Below are positions 1 to 6,447 of a DNA stretch of 10,523 bases, piece after piece (the first letter of the stretch is position 1; each line of letters begins with the position of its first letter). The DNA comes from Bacteroidota bacterium (lineage in GTDB: Bacteria; Bacteroidota; Bacteroidia; Bacteroidales; VadinHA17). Made by a program: the position numbers and the translations under genes. Under the pieces are notes generated by a model that searched no databases, had not been told where the DNA came from, and worked only from the letters and a program-made list of their open reading frames with translations. The DNA lies in NCBI GenBank assembly GCA_015222065.1, contig JADFUQ010000109.1:1-10523 (forward strand), read 5' to 3'.

Positions 1-332
1 CTTGTTATCAGATCAGACAACACCTCCCGGTTTTCAATCTCGCATAGACCAATAAGATCAAATCCTTGCCATCCTCCTGCAGCAGCAAAAGTCTTATATA
101 TTTTAATAAGCTTCTGCCTGTATCTGTAATAACTCCAGTGCCGGATTGCATCAGGAGTAAATTCATCGTCATCAGTAAGAGAATCGTCCAACGGATGAAA
201 CAAATTTTCAACATTATAGAACAGAATACGCGATATTTCTTCATAACATTTACTATCATCCTGTGCATACACTAATTGAGTATGGAAAAGAGAGAGAATA
301 AAAAGCAAGATAATTTCTTTACCTAATCTCAT
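1..332 (-). CDS. Exported endonuclease/exonuclease/phosphatase-family protein (N-terminal part, runs off left edge)
   Basis: I translated this directly from the minus strand: about 110 codons, open to the window edge. The first 23 or so residues are a signal peptide (basic start, hydrophobic LLFILSLF, then VYAQ), so the product is exported. Mature residues show FYNVENLF (about 38-45), with the Asn typical of the exonuclease III/DNase I fold, a DDEFTP..RHWS stretch (about 55-67) common in Bacteroidota members, and GLCEIEN (about 95-101), whose first Glu is the expected metal ligand. The family includes nucleases and phosphodiesterases, and the substrate cannot be told from this fragment. It starts 7 bp after the stop of the beta-helix lipoprotein gene, so the two are probably co-transcribed. 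The start at 332 is the first ATG before a complete signal peptide, and no Shine-Dalgarno is visible. The family call is firm; the activity is inferred. Confidence 0.85.
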   Translation of the reverse strand, partial: MRLGKEIILLFILSLFHTQLVYAQDDSKCYEEISRILFYNVENLFHPLDDSLTDDDEFTPDAIRHWSYYRYRQKLIKIYKTFAAAGGWQGFDLIGLCEIENREVLSDLIT

Positions 333-339
333 ATGCTGA

Positions 340-1812
340 TTACTGATCATCTGATCTTTCGTATGCACCAATATCCGGACCTGGATCATTTATTCTGCTA
401 TTACCTAAAATATCATTTGGGAAACGCATTCCTATTTCCTGAGAGCCTTTATCTAATACGAAAGCACATGAATCGAGCTGAAAATTCATACTGTCAATTG
501 CTATAAAACCGGGAGCATTATTAATGAATACATTATTATATCTCATTGGATCAGAAACATCCACTTCAGAGGTATCAACCTTTATCAAACAATGGTCAAA
601 ATAGTAATTTAAACTACCCTCACCCACTTTGTCAAATCCGATCTCTGTTTCCATGTCTCCGTAAACAATACAGTTCCCGAAAGAAGCCTTTTCCAGCTTA
701 CCAGTAAAAATCTCTGTATCATTAAGATTATAATAATTGGTAATTAACACAGTAGGTGTTACCCGGTTAAAGTATTTCCAATTGTTTGAAACAGTACAGT
801 GATTAAATTCGTACTCCCCTCCTGTGGTTAAAACAATTCCATAAAAACCACAATCTGCAATTACGCAGTTGGAAGCATCGATTTTTGCATTAATAGCCGA
901 AATACCGGCAAAATTCATTTGAGTAATAATGGAGTTTGAAATAATTAAGTCCGGTGGTTCTTTCTCAGAATAAAGATTCCCTAGATGCAGACCACTTGTT
1001 CCATTCCGTATCTCAAGATATTCAATAATATTCCCAACACTGCCATTCAGAAAGTATAAACCACCCCACTGACCCGGAATTTCAGCATATTCACTTTCAA
1101 GTCGGTTACCCTGAAAAACAACGGGTTCTTCTATAGTTCCGTGTATCTCAAGGGATCCCATGATATACATGGTTGAATTTCTATGAAAATGCACTCTTAC
1201 ACCCGGATCTAAAGTAAGCTTTTGCATACTATCAATCAGCATGCTGTTATAAACCAGGTACGGCTTATCATTTATCCATGTCTGAGTCTGGACAATTTCA
1301 CCATTTATAAGATGAACATCCTGTCCCCAGGCAACCAGATCAATATCCTGAAAGTTGCCGTTCGTAATAAATACAACCGAATCTTTAACTACCATAGGAC
1401 TATTCTGGTTTTGAGGATCAACTGTAACTTCAACAAAAACATAAAGACTGTCACCGGCAGGCAGTTCAATATTTTCAAGCTGCAAAGCCTTCAAACCATC
1501 AATATTTAATCTGAAGTTTGAATTCTCTCCACCTGCCAGGTAGATTTCTGATATCATCAAAGCTTTACTGTAAGGATTTATTACCTGGAAATACTTTGTT
1601 GTTGAGCCAATTGTAGTAAATACAGTGTCAAATATAACAGTATCACAGGAAAAGGTCAAACTTACTGAATCCCCGGTAAGAAATCTTTCTTTTTCACAAG
1701 AGAACAGTAAAATAACTATTCCCGGAATTATCCAGATTTGTTTAATCCACCAGCGGAGAAACAATCTTTTATGACTTTTCGTAAAGCTTATGATGGCCCA
1801 TTTATTTTGCAT
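340..1812 (-). CDS. Right-handed parallel beta-helix lipoprotein
   Basis: A 490-residue protein with a basic, Trp-rich start and a hydrophobic stretch ending in LLFSC, a lipobox with the acylated Cys at residue 39; the mature protein starts C-E-K-E. Residues about 45-165 look like a beta-sandwich of ASH/Ig type (TVIFDTVFTTIGS, then alternating strands). Residues about 185-440 carry short beta-helix coils (GVRVHFHRNSTMYIMGSLEIHG, repeated asides such as ISNSIITQMNFAGIS and ASNCVIADCGFYGIV). The tail has PDIGAYE, a common end motif of secreted beta-helix proteins. It is probably anchored in the outer or inner membrane; a carbohydrate- or surface-binding role is possible, but no catalytic residues can be identified. 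The N-terminal extension before the lipobox is long and the true start may lie elsewhere, though no internal Met offers a better one. It heads a two-gene unit with the nuclease-family gene downstream. Confidence 0.85.
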   Translation of the reverse strand: MQNKWAIISFTKSHKRLFLRWWIKQIWIIPGIVILLFSCEKERFLTGDSVSLTFSCDTVIFDTVFTTIGSTTKYFQVINPYSKALMISEIYLAGGENSNFRLNIDGLKALQLENIELPAGDSLYVFVEVTVDPQNQNSPMVVKDSVVFITNGNFQDIDLVAWGQDVHLINGEIVQTQTWINDKPYLVYNSMLIDSMQKLTLDPGVRVHFHRNSTMYIMGSLEIHGTIEEPVVFQGNRLESEYAEIPGQWGGLYFLNGSVGNIIEYLEIRNGTSGLHLGNLYSEKEPPDLIISNSIITQMNFAGISAINAKIDASNCVIADCGFYGIVLTTGGEYEFNHCTVSNNWKYFNRVTPTVLITNYYNLNDTEIFTGKLEKASFGNCIVYGDMETEIGFDKVGEGSLNYYFDHCLIKVDTSEVDVSDPMRYNNVFINNAPGFIAIDSMNFQLDSCAFVLDKGSQEIGMRFPNDILGNSRINDPGPDIGAYERSDDQ

Positions 1813-1825
1813 TCCGGTTATTTTT

Positions 1826-1860
1826 GGGAGATTGCTTCGTCGCTACGCTCCTCGCAAAAT
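1826..1860. repeat. REP-like imperfect palindrome (GCGAGGAGC..GACGAAGC type)
   Basis: On the minus strand this reads as TTGCGAGGAGCGTAGCGACG followed by AAGCAATCTCCC. The outer ends (TTGC/GCAA) are complementary and it is much more GC-rich than its surroundings. I recall near-identical short intergenic palindromes ('TTGCGAGGAGCGAAGCGACGAAGCAATC') scattered through many bacterial genomes, so I call it a REP-like element. It lies 14-48 bp upstream of the beta-helix lipoprotein start, inside that gene's likely leader. The recognition is from memory and needs a genome copy count. Confidence 0.5.
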
Positions 1861-1895
1861 CCTTTTTCAACCAATAAAATCCGGTAAAAAATTCA

Positions 1896-1968
1896 CCCCT
1901 TCGCCTCATTACCTCATCACCTCATCACCTCATTACTCCTCTTCCTTCTTCTCCTTACTCTCCTTACT
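1896..1968 (-). repeat. 8-nt periodic purine-rich array (TRATGAGG units)
   Basis: Read on the minus strand, positions 1935 to 1896 are five contiguous 8-nt units: TAATGAGG, TGATGAGG, TGATGAGG, TAATGAGG, CGAAGGGG. They are preceded (1968-1936) by less regular purine-rich sequence with GTAAGGAG repeats. There is no open reading frame of note. The same 8-nt spacing recurs at 2362-2510 and 4336-4449. The units are too short and have no spacers, so this is not a CRISPR array. Confidence 0.7.
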
Positions 1969-2017
1969 TATAACGTAAAAAAAATTATTTTCTTTTCTGT
2001 TCTGTGTTATCCAATAC

Positions 2018-2033
2018 AAAAAAAAAAAAAAAA
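2018..2033. repeat. 16-bp poly-A tract
   Basis: An uninterrupted run of sixteen A on the plus strand in intergenic DNA, about 205-220 bp upstream of the lipoprotein start. Tracts this long are prone to slippage and to sequencing error. An effect on transcription of the lipoprotein gene is possible but nothing else supports it. Confidence 0.8.
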
Positions 2034-2073
2034 TCTGTTAATCAGTCATATATTATCTAATAAATGGTTCTTC

Positions 2074-2117
2074 AGGATAATGCATTGTTATCCTAAAATG
2101 CTGGAAGGATTCTTCCA
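2074..2117. other. Two tandem small hairpins
   Basis: The first inverted repeat is AGGATAA, a 7-nt loop, then TTATCCT (2074-2094). The second is TGGAAG, GATT loop, CTTCCA (2102-2117). Both stems are perfect (7 and 6 bp). Neither is followed by a long T tract on either strand, so they are not classic terminators; they could be part of a leader upstream of the lipoprotein gene or processing sites. The following bases (2122-2153) are rich in GTTAT-type repeats. Confidence 0.45.
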
Positions 2118-2223
2118 AAGAGTTATACGTTATATGTTAAAAGTTATAAGTTAATGCTTTGACCATTCATAAATATGGTTGACACTAAGTTTACTTTTCT
2201 GGTTTTATTGTTAATAACTTTAA

Positions 2224-2253
2224 TTTCATAAAATTAATCAATTCTTATTTTTG
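2224..2253 (+). promoter_or_regulatory. Bacteroidota-type promoter for the putative RNA
   Basis: TATTTTTG at 2246-2253 matches the -7 element TAnnTTTG of the main Bacteroidota sigma factor exactly. TTTC at 2224-2227 is one mismatch from the -33 TTTG element, with an 18-bp spacer. The predicted start point is around 2257-2260, which coincides with the first base of the stem of the folded element that follows. The surrounding 80 bp are very AT-rich. Confidence 0.45.
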
Positions 2254-2257
2254 TTTT

Positions 2258-2350
2258 GTAGAGTGAAACGGAGATTGGCTCTGCTGGGGAGCAACCAATC
2301 AAGGGATAACTCTACCAGTCGAAAATGAAAGGGGGAAGAGCTTTGCTCTT
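2258..2350 (+). ncRNA. Putative structured non-coding RNA, unknown family
   Basis: A perfect 7-bp outer stem (GTAGAGT 2258-2264 with ACTCTAC 2309-2315) encloses an 8x8 internal loop (GAAACGGA / AAGGGATA) and a perfect 6-bp inner stem (GATTGG 2273-2278 with CCAATC 2295-2300). This is capped by TGCT-GGGG-AGCA (2282-2293). A linker leads to a second hairpin, AAGAGC-TTT-GCTCTT (2336-2350), which could close the transcript although only a weak T run follows. It is markedly more GC-rich than its flanks and has no coding frame. A promoter-like element ends just before it. The nearest plus-strand gene is 4 kb away, so as a plus-strand RNA it would be a stand-alone sRNA. The stems could equally form on the minus strand, as a leader of the lipoprotein gene. 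I compared it mentally with tRNA, SRP, 6S and common riboswitches and found no match. Function unknown. Confidence 0.4.
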
Positions 2351-2361
2351 TGCTCGTCATA

Positions 2362-2510
2362 CTGCACCACTGCAACACTGCATCACATTCTTCACTCTTA
2401 GACTTCTTCTATCTTCCCATTCTTCCACTATTCCATCATTCCATTCTTCATCTTCTACTCTTCGACACTTAGACCTTTAGACTCTTCGACTTCTTCACTC
2501 TTCCATTCTT
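2362..2510 (-). repeat. Long degenerate 8-nt periodic array abutting the tolC-like stop codon
   Basis: On the minus strand the sequence directly after the TolC-like stop parses into about 17 units of mostly 8 nt starting with T: TGGAAGAG, TGAAGAAG, TCGAAGAG, TCTAAAGG, TCTAAGTG and so on, then TGGAATGA, TGGAATAG, TGGAAGAA, TGGGAAGA, and finally units ending TGTTGCAG, TGGTGCAG. A few units are 7, 9 or 10 nt. Purines dominate the strand that would be transcribed as the gene's 3' end. Unit content drifts along the array while the spacing holds. Confidence 0.7.
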
Positions 2511-3902
2511 CTAAAAGGTTATCTCCTCTCCGTGGTAGAAATCAAGTATTTTAAGACGCAGCAGATATTCATACTTAGCCTGCAACAAATCAGATTGTGT
2601 TTTAGAAAGATTATTCTTGGCAATACTATAATCGATTGAGCTAGATAGCCCAACATCAAATTTTTCACTTGTATAATCGAAGGCTTCCTGCATCGATTTA
2701 ACGGCATCATATGATGAATAGTATTTTTCAAGTGCTGAAACTGCATCACTATATGCTTGCTGAATATTCTTGTACAGGTTTTGTTTTGATTGTTTTAGAT
2801 TATATTGTGCATCCAACATATTAACTTTTGCTATGCTAATATCTCTATGTATCCTCAGCTTGTTAAAGATCGGAATAGATAACCCCAGTGTGATTTGCTT
2901 ATATTGATTATCTTTAAGCTGATTATCCAGAGAGTAGTTAATAGAGGGATTTAAAGGATCAGGATCGAGTGGGTTTATTGCATTTTCGTTATATCTTGAG
3001 TAATACAATCCGCTTAAATAAAGTTCAGGACTCCTCCTACCACGGGTAATAGCCAGAGCTTTTTTTTGACTTTGCAACATATATTCTGCACTTTTTACTT
3101 CCGGCATATTTATAACAGCATAATTAAAAACAGAATCAGTTAAAACTACAGCAGGCTGGTTTTCTATTGACAGGTTTTTAGGAATAACAATACTAAATTC
3201 TTCCGGATTTTCCAGATCAAGTAATTGCACAAGTGTGAGTTTTGAGATTCGAAGCTGGTTATTTCTTTGAATAATATTCAATTTTTCACTTGCAGCCTGA
3301 GCCTTTATCTCAAGAAGTGTTCCTTTGGAAACATTTCCAACTTTCACCAGTGTTTCAGTTTTATCTACCTGAACCATTGTAACTTCAAGTTGATTCTTAG
3401 CTACATTTAGTAATTCCTGATCAAGTAAAATCTGAAGATATGCAGTTGCAATATAAATTGAAATATCATTTTTTGCTTTTTCAAGGTCTTCCAGGGCACT
3501 TTTCAGATTATATTTTTGTTGTTTTATTGAATTAAGGTTTTGCAATCCGTTAAAAACTGTTACCTCACTTCTTACACCCATGCTACCCTGCTGTTGATTC
3601 CTGTTTTCCCATTGATACAATTCTTGGTTTAGTGACCGTCCGGAACTATATATATGCTCGAACCCAACATTCATGTTAGGTAACAACTCAAATCTCGATT
3701 GTTTATAATTTTTGTCTGCGATCAAGCTTTGAAGTTCCTGTCTTTTTATCTGGATATTATTATCCATTGCATATTGAATACACTCCTTCAGTGTCCATGA
3801 TCTTACAGAGGTTTGAGCTGATAGATTTGAACATGATAATAAACTAATTATCACAAGTATCATTGATATACTTAGTCCCTTTAGGTACATAATTAATCTC
3901 AT
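2511..3902 (-). CDS. TolC-family outer-membrane efflux protein
   Basis: A 463-residue protein with an N-terminal export signal (about residues 1-29, ending LSAQ). The mature start WTLKECIQYAMDNNIQIKRQ is the standard opening of the outer membrane efflux protein (OEP) family. The family forms a trimeric channel of a beta-barrel plus a long periplasmic alpha-helical tunnel; the helix-rich stretches at about 120-240 and 345-445 fit the two OEP repeats, and the length is typical. LLSC at 21-24 could also serve as a lipobox, as in OprM-type relatives, so lipidation is open. It is the last gene of the export cluster, 69 bp after the small unknown gene. A weak promoter-like pair (TTTG at 3957-3960, TGGATTTG at 3926-3933, minus strand, 23-bp spacer) might give separate expression. 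Met5 is an alternative start. Its partners are the membrane-fusion protein and ATPase upstream. Confidence 0.92.
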   Translation of the reverse strand: MRLIMYLKGLSISMILVIISLLSCSNLSAQTSVRSWTLKECIQYAMDNNIQIKRQELQSLIADKNYKQSRFELLPNMNVGFEHIYSSGRSLNQELYQWENRNQQQGSMGVRSEVTVFNGLQNLNSIKQQKYNLKSALEDLEKAKNDISIYIATAYLQILLDQELLNVAKNQLEVTMVQVDKTETLVKVGNVSKGTLLEIKAQAASEKLNIIQRNNQLRISKLTLVQLLDLENPEEFSIVIPKNLSIENQPAVVLTDSVFNYAVINMPEVKSAEYMLQSQKKALAITRGRRSPELYLSGLYYSRYNENAINPLDPDPLNPSINYSLDNQLKDNQYKQITLGLSIPIFNKLRIHRDISIAKVNMLDAQYNLKQSKQNLYKNIQQAYSDAVSALEKYYSSYDAVKSMQEAFDYTSEKFDVGLSSSIDYSIAKNNLSKTQSDLLQAKYEYLLRLKILDFYHGEEITF

Positions 3903-3971
3903 TAATTTATGAAATTTTGAATAAGCAAATCCATTCTTAAGAATTTACTTAATTGGCAAATTTTATTAATC

Positions 3972-4265
3972 CTAATCTCCCTTTTTTCTATATAGAACCT
4001 GAATAAAACTAGCATTTTCGGCAGGATTAAAGATTTGAATCAGTTCCCATTCATGGCTGTAATCATTTATAGCAGTTTTTAAACGGGTAATCCTGGCCAA
4101 TGATTTTGAAAGCTCATCTTCTCCAATTGATAATTCATCCTCAATATCCCATGGAAAAGAAGCAATCCTGAAGTCATAACTAACTTCTTCTTTACCGATC
4201 GTCAGTTTTATTTCAGCGCTTTGCTCCGAACTAAAACCTGGTATAGGAACACATAATTCTCTCAT
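3972..4265 (-). CDS. Small uncharacterised cytosolic protein
   Basis: A 97-residue acidic protein without signal peptide or membrane segment. Visible features are a short beta-rich start (CVPIPGF, then AEIKLTIGKEEVSYDFRIASFPW), an acidic stretch DIEDELSIGEDELSK (about residues 40-54), a helical middle (ARITRLKTAINDYSHEW), and a beta end (ELIQIFNP..ASFIQVLYRKK). I do not recognise a family. Codon use and composition resemble the neighbours and the ORF fills the space cleanly between the arrays and the TolC gene, so I think it is real. It lies in the position where a permease gene would be expected in an exporter of this type, but it has no transmembrane helix and cannot be one. A role in the exporter is only suggested by position. 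Confidence 0.7.
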   Translation of the reverse strand: MRELCVPIPGFSSEQSAEIKLTIGKEEVSYDFRIASFPWDIEDELSIGEDELSKSLARITRLKTAINDYSHEWELIQIFNPAENASFIQVLYRKKGD

Positions 4266-4335
4266 ACTTGACAGGTATTTAATAATTTAATATAAATCAA
4301 AAAATATAGTCCTTCGGGAAAATACATAATTATAT

Positions 4336-4367
4336 TGGAATGTTGGAAAATTGGAATGTTGGGGAAT
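4336..4367 (+). repeat. Four-unit 8-nt array, plus orientation
   Basis: Four contiguous units on the plus strand: TGGAATGT, TGGAAAAT, TGGAATGT, TGGGGAAT. This is the same TGGAAnnn unit seen on the minus strand immediately to the right; only 3 bp (4368-4370) separate the oppositely oriented arrays. The rest of the gap 4266-4335 is AT-rich and I see no gene in it. Confidence 0.75.
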
Positions 4368-4370
4368 TTA

Positions 4371-4449
4371 GTATCCCATAATTCCATTACCCATTGTTCC
4401 ACTCTTCCATCTCCCCATTCTTCCAGTATTCCAATCTTCCATTATTCCA
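4371..4449 (-). repeat. Ten-unit 8-nt array (TGGAAnnn), minus orientation, just after ATPase stop
   Basis: From 4449 down to 4371 the minus strand reads TGGAATAA, TGGAAGAT, TGGAATAC, TGGAAGAA, TGGGGAGA, TGGAAGAG, TGGAACAA, TGGGTAA, TGGAATTA, TGGGATAC: ten units, nine of exactly 8 nt and one of 7. It begins 3 nt after the ATPase stop codon. Together with the plus-strand array it forms a head-to-head pair able to fold into an imperfect GGAA/TTCC hairpin in the intercistronic RNA, which could affect expression of the downstream genes. Confidence 0.8.
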
Positions 4450-4452
4450 TTC

Positions 4453-5136
4453 TTATAATGTTTGTTTAATATTTTCGGTTACAATATGTCCATCAAACAA
4501 TTGAATAATTCTATGTGCATATTCTGCATCACCGGGTGAGTGAGTAACCATAACAATGGTTGTCCCTTCCTTGTTCAAATCTGTAAGCAGATTCATCACC
4601 TCTTCTCCATTAGCAGAGTCAAGATTACCTGTTGGTTCATCAGCAAGTATAAGTTTGGGATTTGCAACAACAGCACGCGATATTGCTACTCTTTGCTGCT
4701 GACCACCTGATAATTGTTGTGGAAAATGTTTCTTCCTATGACTAATCTTCATTTTTTCAAGGACTGCTTCCACCTTTTTCTTCCTTTCTGAAGAAGACAC
4801 TTTCATATAAAGCAAAGGTAGTTCAACATTCTCAAAAACAGTAAGTTCGTCAATAAGGTTGAAACTCTGGAACACAAAACCCATGTTTCCTTTTCGTAAA
4901 TTTGTACGATTCCTTTCCGAGAATTTTGACACTTCAACATCATCGAAATAAAGTTCTCCGTCGGTTGGGTTATCTAATAATCCCAAAAGATTTAGTAATG
5001 TTGATTTACCGCATCCTGAAGGGCCCATTACGGCAACAAATTCACCAGTTGAAATCTCCATTTGGACTTTATTCAGTGCAGTTGTTTCAACTTCATCTGT
5101 TCTGAAAATTTTTGTCAGGTTAACTGTTTTAATCAT
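4453..5136 (-). CDS. ABC transporter ATP-binding protein, MacB/LolD type
   Basis: A 227-residue stand-alone nucleotide-binding domain, the usual length for this family. Motifs in order: Walker A GPSGCGKST (38-46), Q-loop Gln90 (GFVFQSFNL), signature LSGGQQQR (142-149), Walker B LILADEPTGNLD (162-173, catalytic Glu167) and switch His199 (VTHS). All key residues are intact. The ADEPTGNLDS wording is typical of the MacB/LolD/FtsE group, which powers FtsX-like permeases in exporters of peptides, lipoproteins or drugs across the envelope by mechanotransmission. The domain would act on the cytosolic face of the inner membrane. The gene follows the membrane-fusion gene by 24 bp, so they are co-transcribed. 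No permease domain is fused to it and no permease gene follows; after the stop come 8-nt arrays. The permease may be encoded elsewhere or have been lost. Confidence 0.95.
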   Translation of the reverse strand: MIKTVNLTKIFRTDEVETTALNKVQMEISTGEFVAVMGPSGCGKSTLLNLLGLLDNPTDGELYFDDVEVSKFSERNRTNLRKGNMGFVFQSFNLIDELTVFENVELPLLYMKVSSSERKKKVEAVLEKMKISHRKKHFPQQLSGGQQQRVAISRAVVANPKLILADEPTGNLDSANGEEVMNLLTDLNKEGTTIVMVTHSPGDAEYAHRIIQLFDGHIVTENIKQTL

Positions 5137-5160
5137 AACTTTCTGTATTAGTTTATAGAT

Positions 5161-6426
5161 TTATTTAAAAATAAGTTTATCTGCATCACCAAAATTATCA
5201 TAACCGGAAGTCACAACCTGTTCTCCCGGTTTAAGGCCTGAAAGGACTTCATAAAAACGGGGATTCTGGCTTCCCAAAGAAATCTTTCTCTTATAAGCAA
5301 ATTCTCCTGACTGATCCACAACATAAACCCACTGTCCCCCTGTACTCTGGTAATAACCTCCACGTGGAATTAACAAAGCAGTTTTAGGTTTTCCAAGCTC
5401 AAGTCTGATACGGCTTGTTTGTCCTATTCTTATCGTTTCAGGTATGTCATCAACAAATTCCATATCTGTATAAAACCTCCCATTTGTAACTTCCGGATAT
5501 ATCTTTTTGATTATTGCATTGAATGAAGTACCTGAGAAATCACAACTACCTGTTAAACCCCTGGATACTTTTGAGATAAAGTATTCATCAATATCAACTC
5601 TGAGCTTATATGAATCAAGAATATTGATCTGACCAATACGTTCACCCCTACTAATCACCTGACCTACTTCGAGATCAAGGCTGGCAAGTTCACCCGATAC
5701 AGGGGCTCTGTAATTCAGGCTTTCGAGCCTTTTTTGTACCAATTCCAGATTTGATTCCATCCTATCAAGTGACGTTTTAAGTGCTCCTACCTGGACACCT
5801 CTGAAAACTGAATCTTTTTGTAGATTTTCATGCAACAACTCAAGTCGCTTATTTGAAAGATCATACTGCTCCTCCGAGATTTTAAATTCTTCTTCAGAAA
5901 TATGTTTGTCTTTGAATAGTATCTTATTTCTTTCGAATGCACGTTTTTGTTGAAGTATATTAGTATGTAATTCAAGTAACTGACTTTTTGAATTCAGGGT
6001 CTGCTGTTCCATCAACAACCTGGCTTGTCTTAACTCGTTAGAGGTCCTTGAAACCAATGCCTCATAATTAGAAATTTCAAGGATAAGACTTGTATTACTA
6101 AGCCTCACAATAATTTCACCGCTTTCAACCATATTCCCCTCATCAATAATAATTTCTTCCACTCTGCTTCCACCCTCTGTCGCATCCAGATAAATTGTTT
6201 TAATTGGCTCCACAACACCTGAGACAGCAATATAGTTTTTAAACAGACCTTCTTTTACCTCTTCAATACTCACTTTATCTATATCAACATTGAGCTTGCT
6301 GCTTTTATCACCAAAAATTATGTTATACAGGACCAGAATTCCAATAATACCGAATACCGATATCCAAATTGTTTTTTTGCTAATTCTGTTCTTTTTTTCA
6401 ATTTGTCTGTCCATTCCGTTAAACAT
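5161..6426 (-). CDS. Membrane-fusion (periplasmic adaptor) protein, HlyD/MacA type
   Basis: A 421-residue protein with a single N-terminal membrane anchor (about 19-38, after a basic start). The two halves of a lipoyl-like domain (about 81-115 with DEGNMVESGEIIVRL, and 236-270 with YRAPVSGELASLDLEVGQVI) bracket a long alpha-helical hairpin (about 116-235). A beta-barrel domain (about 275-345) and a membrane-proximal C-terminal domain ending GLKPGEQVVTSGYDNFGDADKL follow. The family links an inner-membrane pump to a TolC-like channel. It is the first gene of the exporter unit and lies directly downstream of a sigma-54-type promoter. Met5 at 6414 is an alternative start; with the predicted transcription start near 6437 the first ATG leaves a leader of only about 10 nt and Met5 about 23 nt, so the second start is a serious option. 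Confidence 0.93.
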   Translation of the reverse strand: MFNGMDRQIEKKNRISKKTIWISVFGIIGILVLYNIIFGDKSSKLNVDIDKVSIEEVKEGLFKNYIAVSGVVEPIKTIYLDATEGGSRVEEIIIDEGNMVESGEIIVRLSNTSLILEISNYEALVSRTSNELRQARLLMEQQTLNSKSQLLELHTNILQQKRAFERNKILFKDKHISEEEFKISEEQYDLSNKRLELLHENLQKDSVFRGVQVGALKTSLDRMESNLELVQKRLESLNYRAPVSGELASLDLEVGQVISRGERIGQINILDSYKLRVDIDEYFISKVSRGLTGSCDFSGTSFNAIIKKIYPEVTNGRFYTDMEFVDDIPETIRIGQTSRIRLELGKPKTALLIPRGGYYQSTGGQWVYVVDQSGEFAYKRKISLGSQNPRFYEVLSGLKPGEQVVTSGYDNFGDADKLIFK

Positions 6427-6447
6427 TTTTATAATTTATTTTATTAA

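Noticed and set aside
8..268. Minus-strand ORF of 86 codons at the left edge
   Set aside because: It is the +1 frame of the exported endonuclease/phosphatase-family gene, whose own frame has a signal peptide and family motifs.
1790..1978. Plus-strand ORF of 62 codons upstream of the lipoprotein gene
   Set aside because: It runs through the REP-like palindrome and the pyrimidine-rich array (Ser/His/Tyr-rich peptide) and overlaps the real gene's start; it is an artefact of low-complexity DNA.
2258..2318. tRNA-like reading of the 7-bp stem ending in CTACCA
   Set aside because: No T-arm GGTTCGA sequence, no anticodon arm in the right place, and the enclosed sequence folds as one long hairpin, not a cloverleaf.
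2336..2350. Rho-independent terminator
   Set aside because: The 6-bp stem with TTT loop is followed by only a short T run and then mixed sequence; it could close the putative RNA but does not meet terminator criteria on its own.
2362..2510. CRISPR array
   Set aside because: Units are about 8 nt, contiguous and degenerate, without spacers or adjacent cas genes.
4371..4443. Short ORF of 24 codons (ATG GAA GAT TGG ..) in the array after the ATPase gene
   Set aside because: It consists wholly of the 8-nt repeat, whose composition rarely produces stops; there is no ribosome-binding context and no conserved peptide character.
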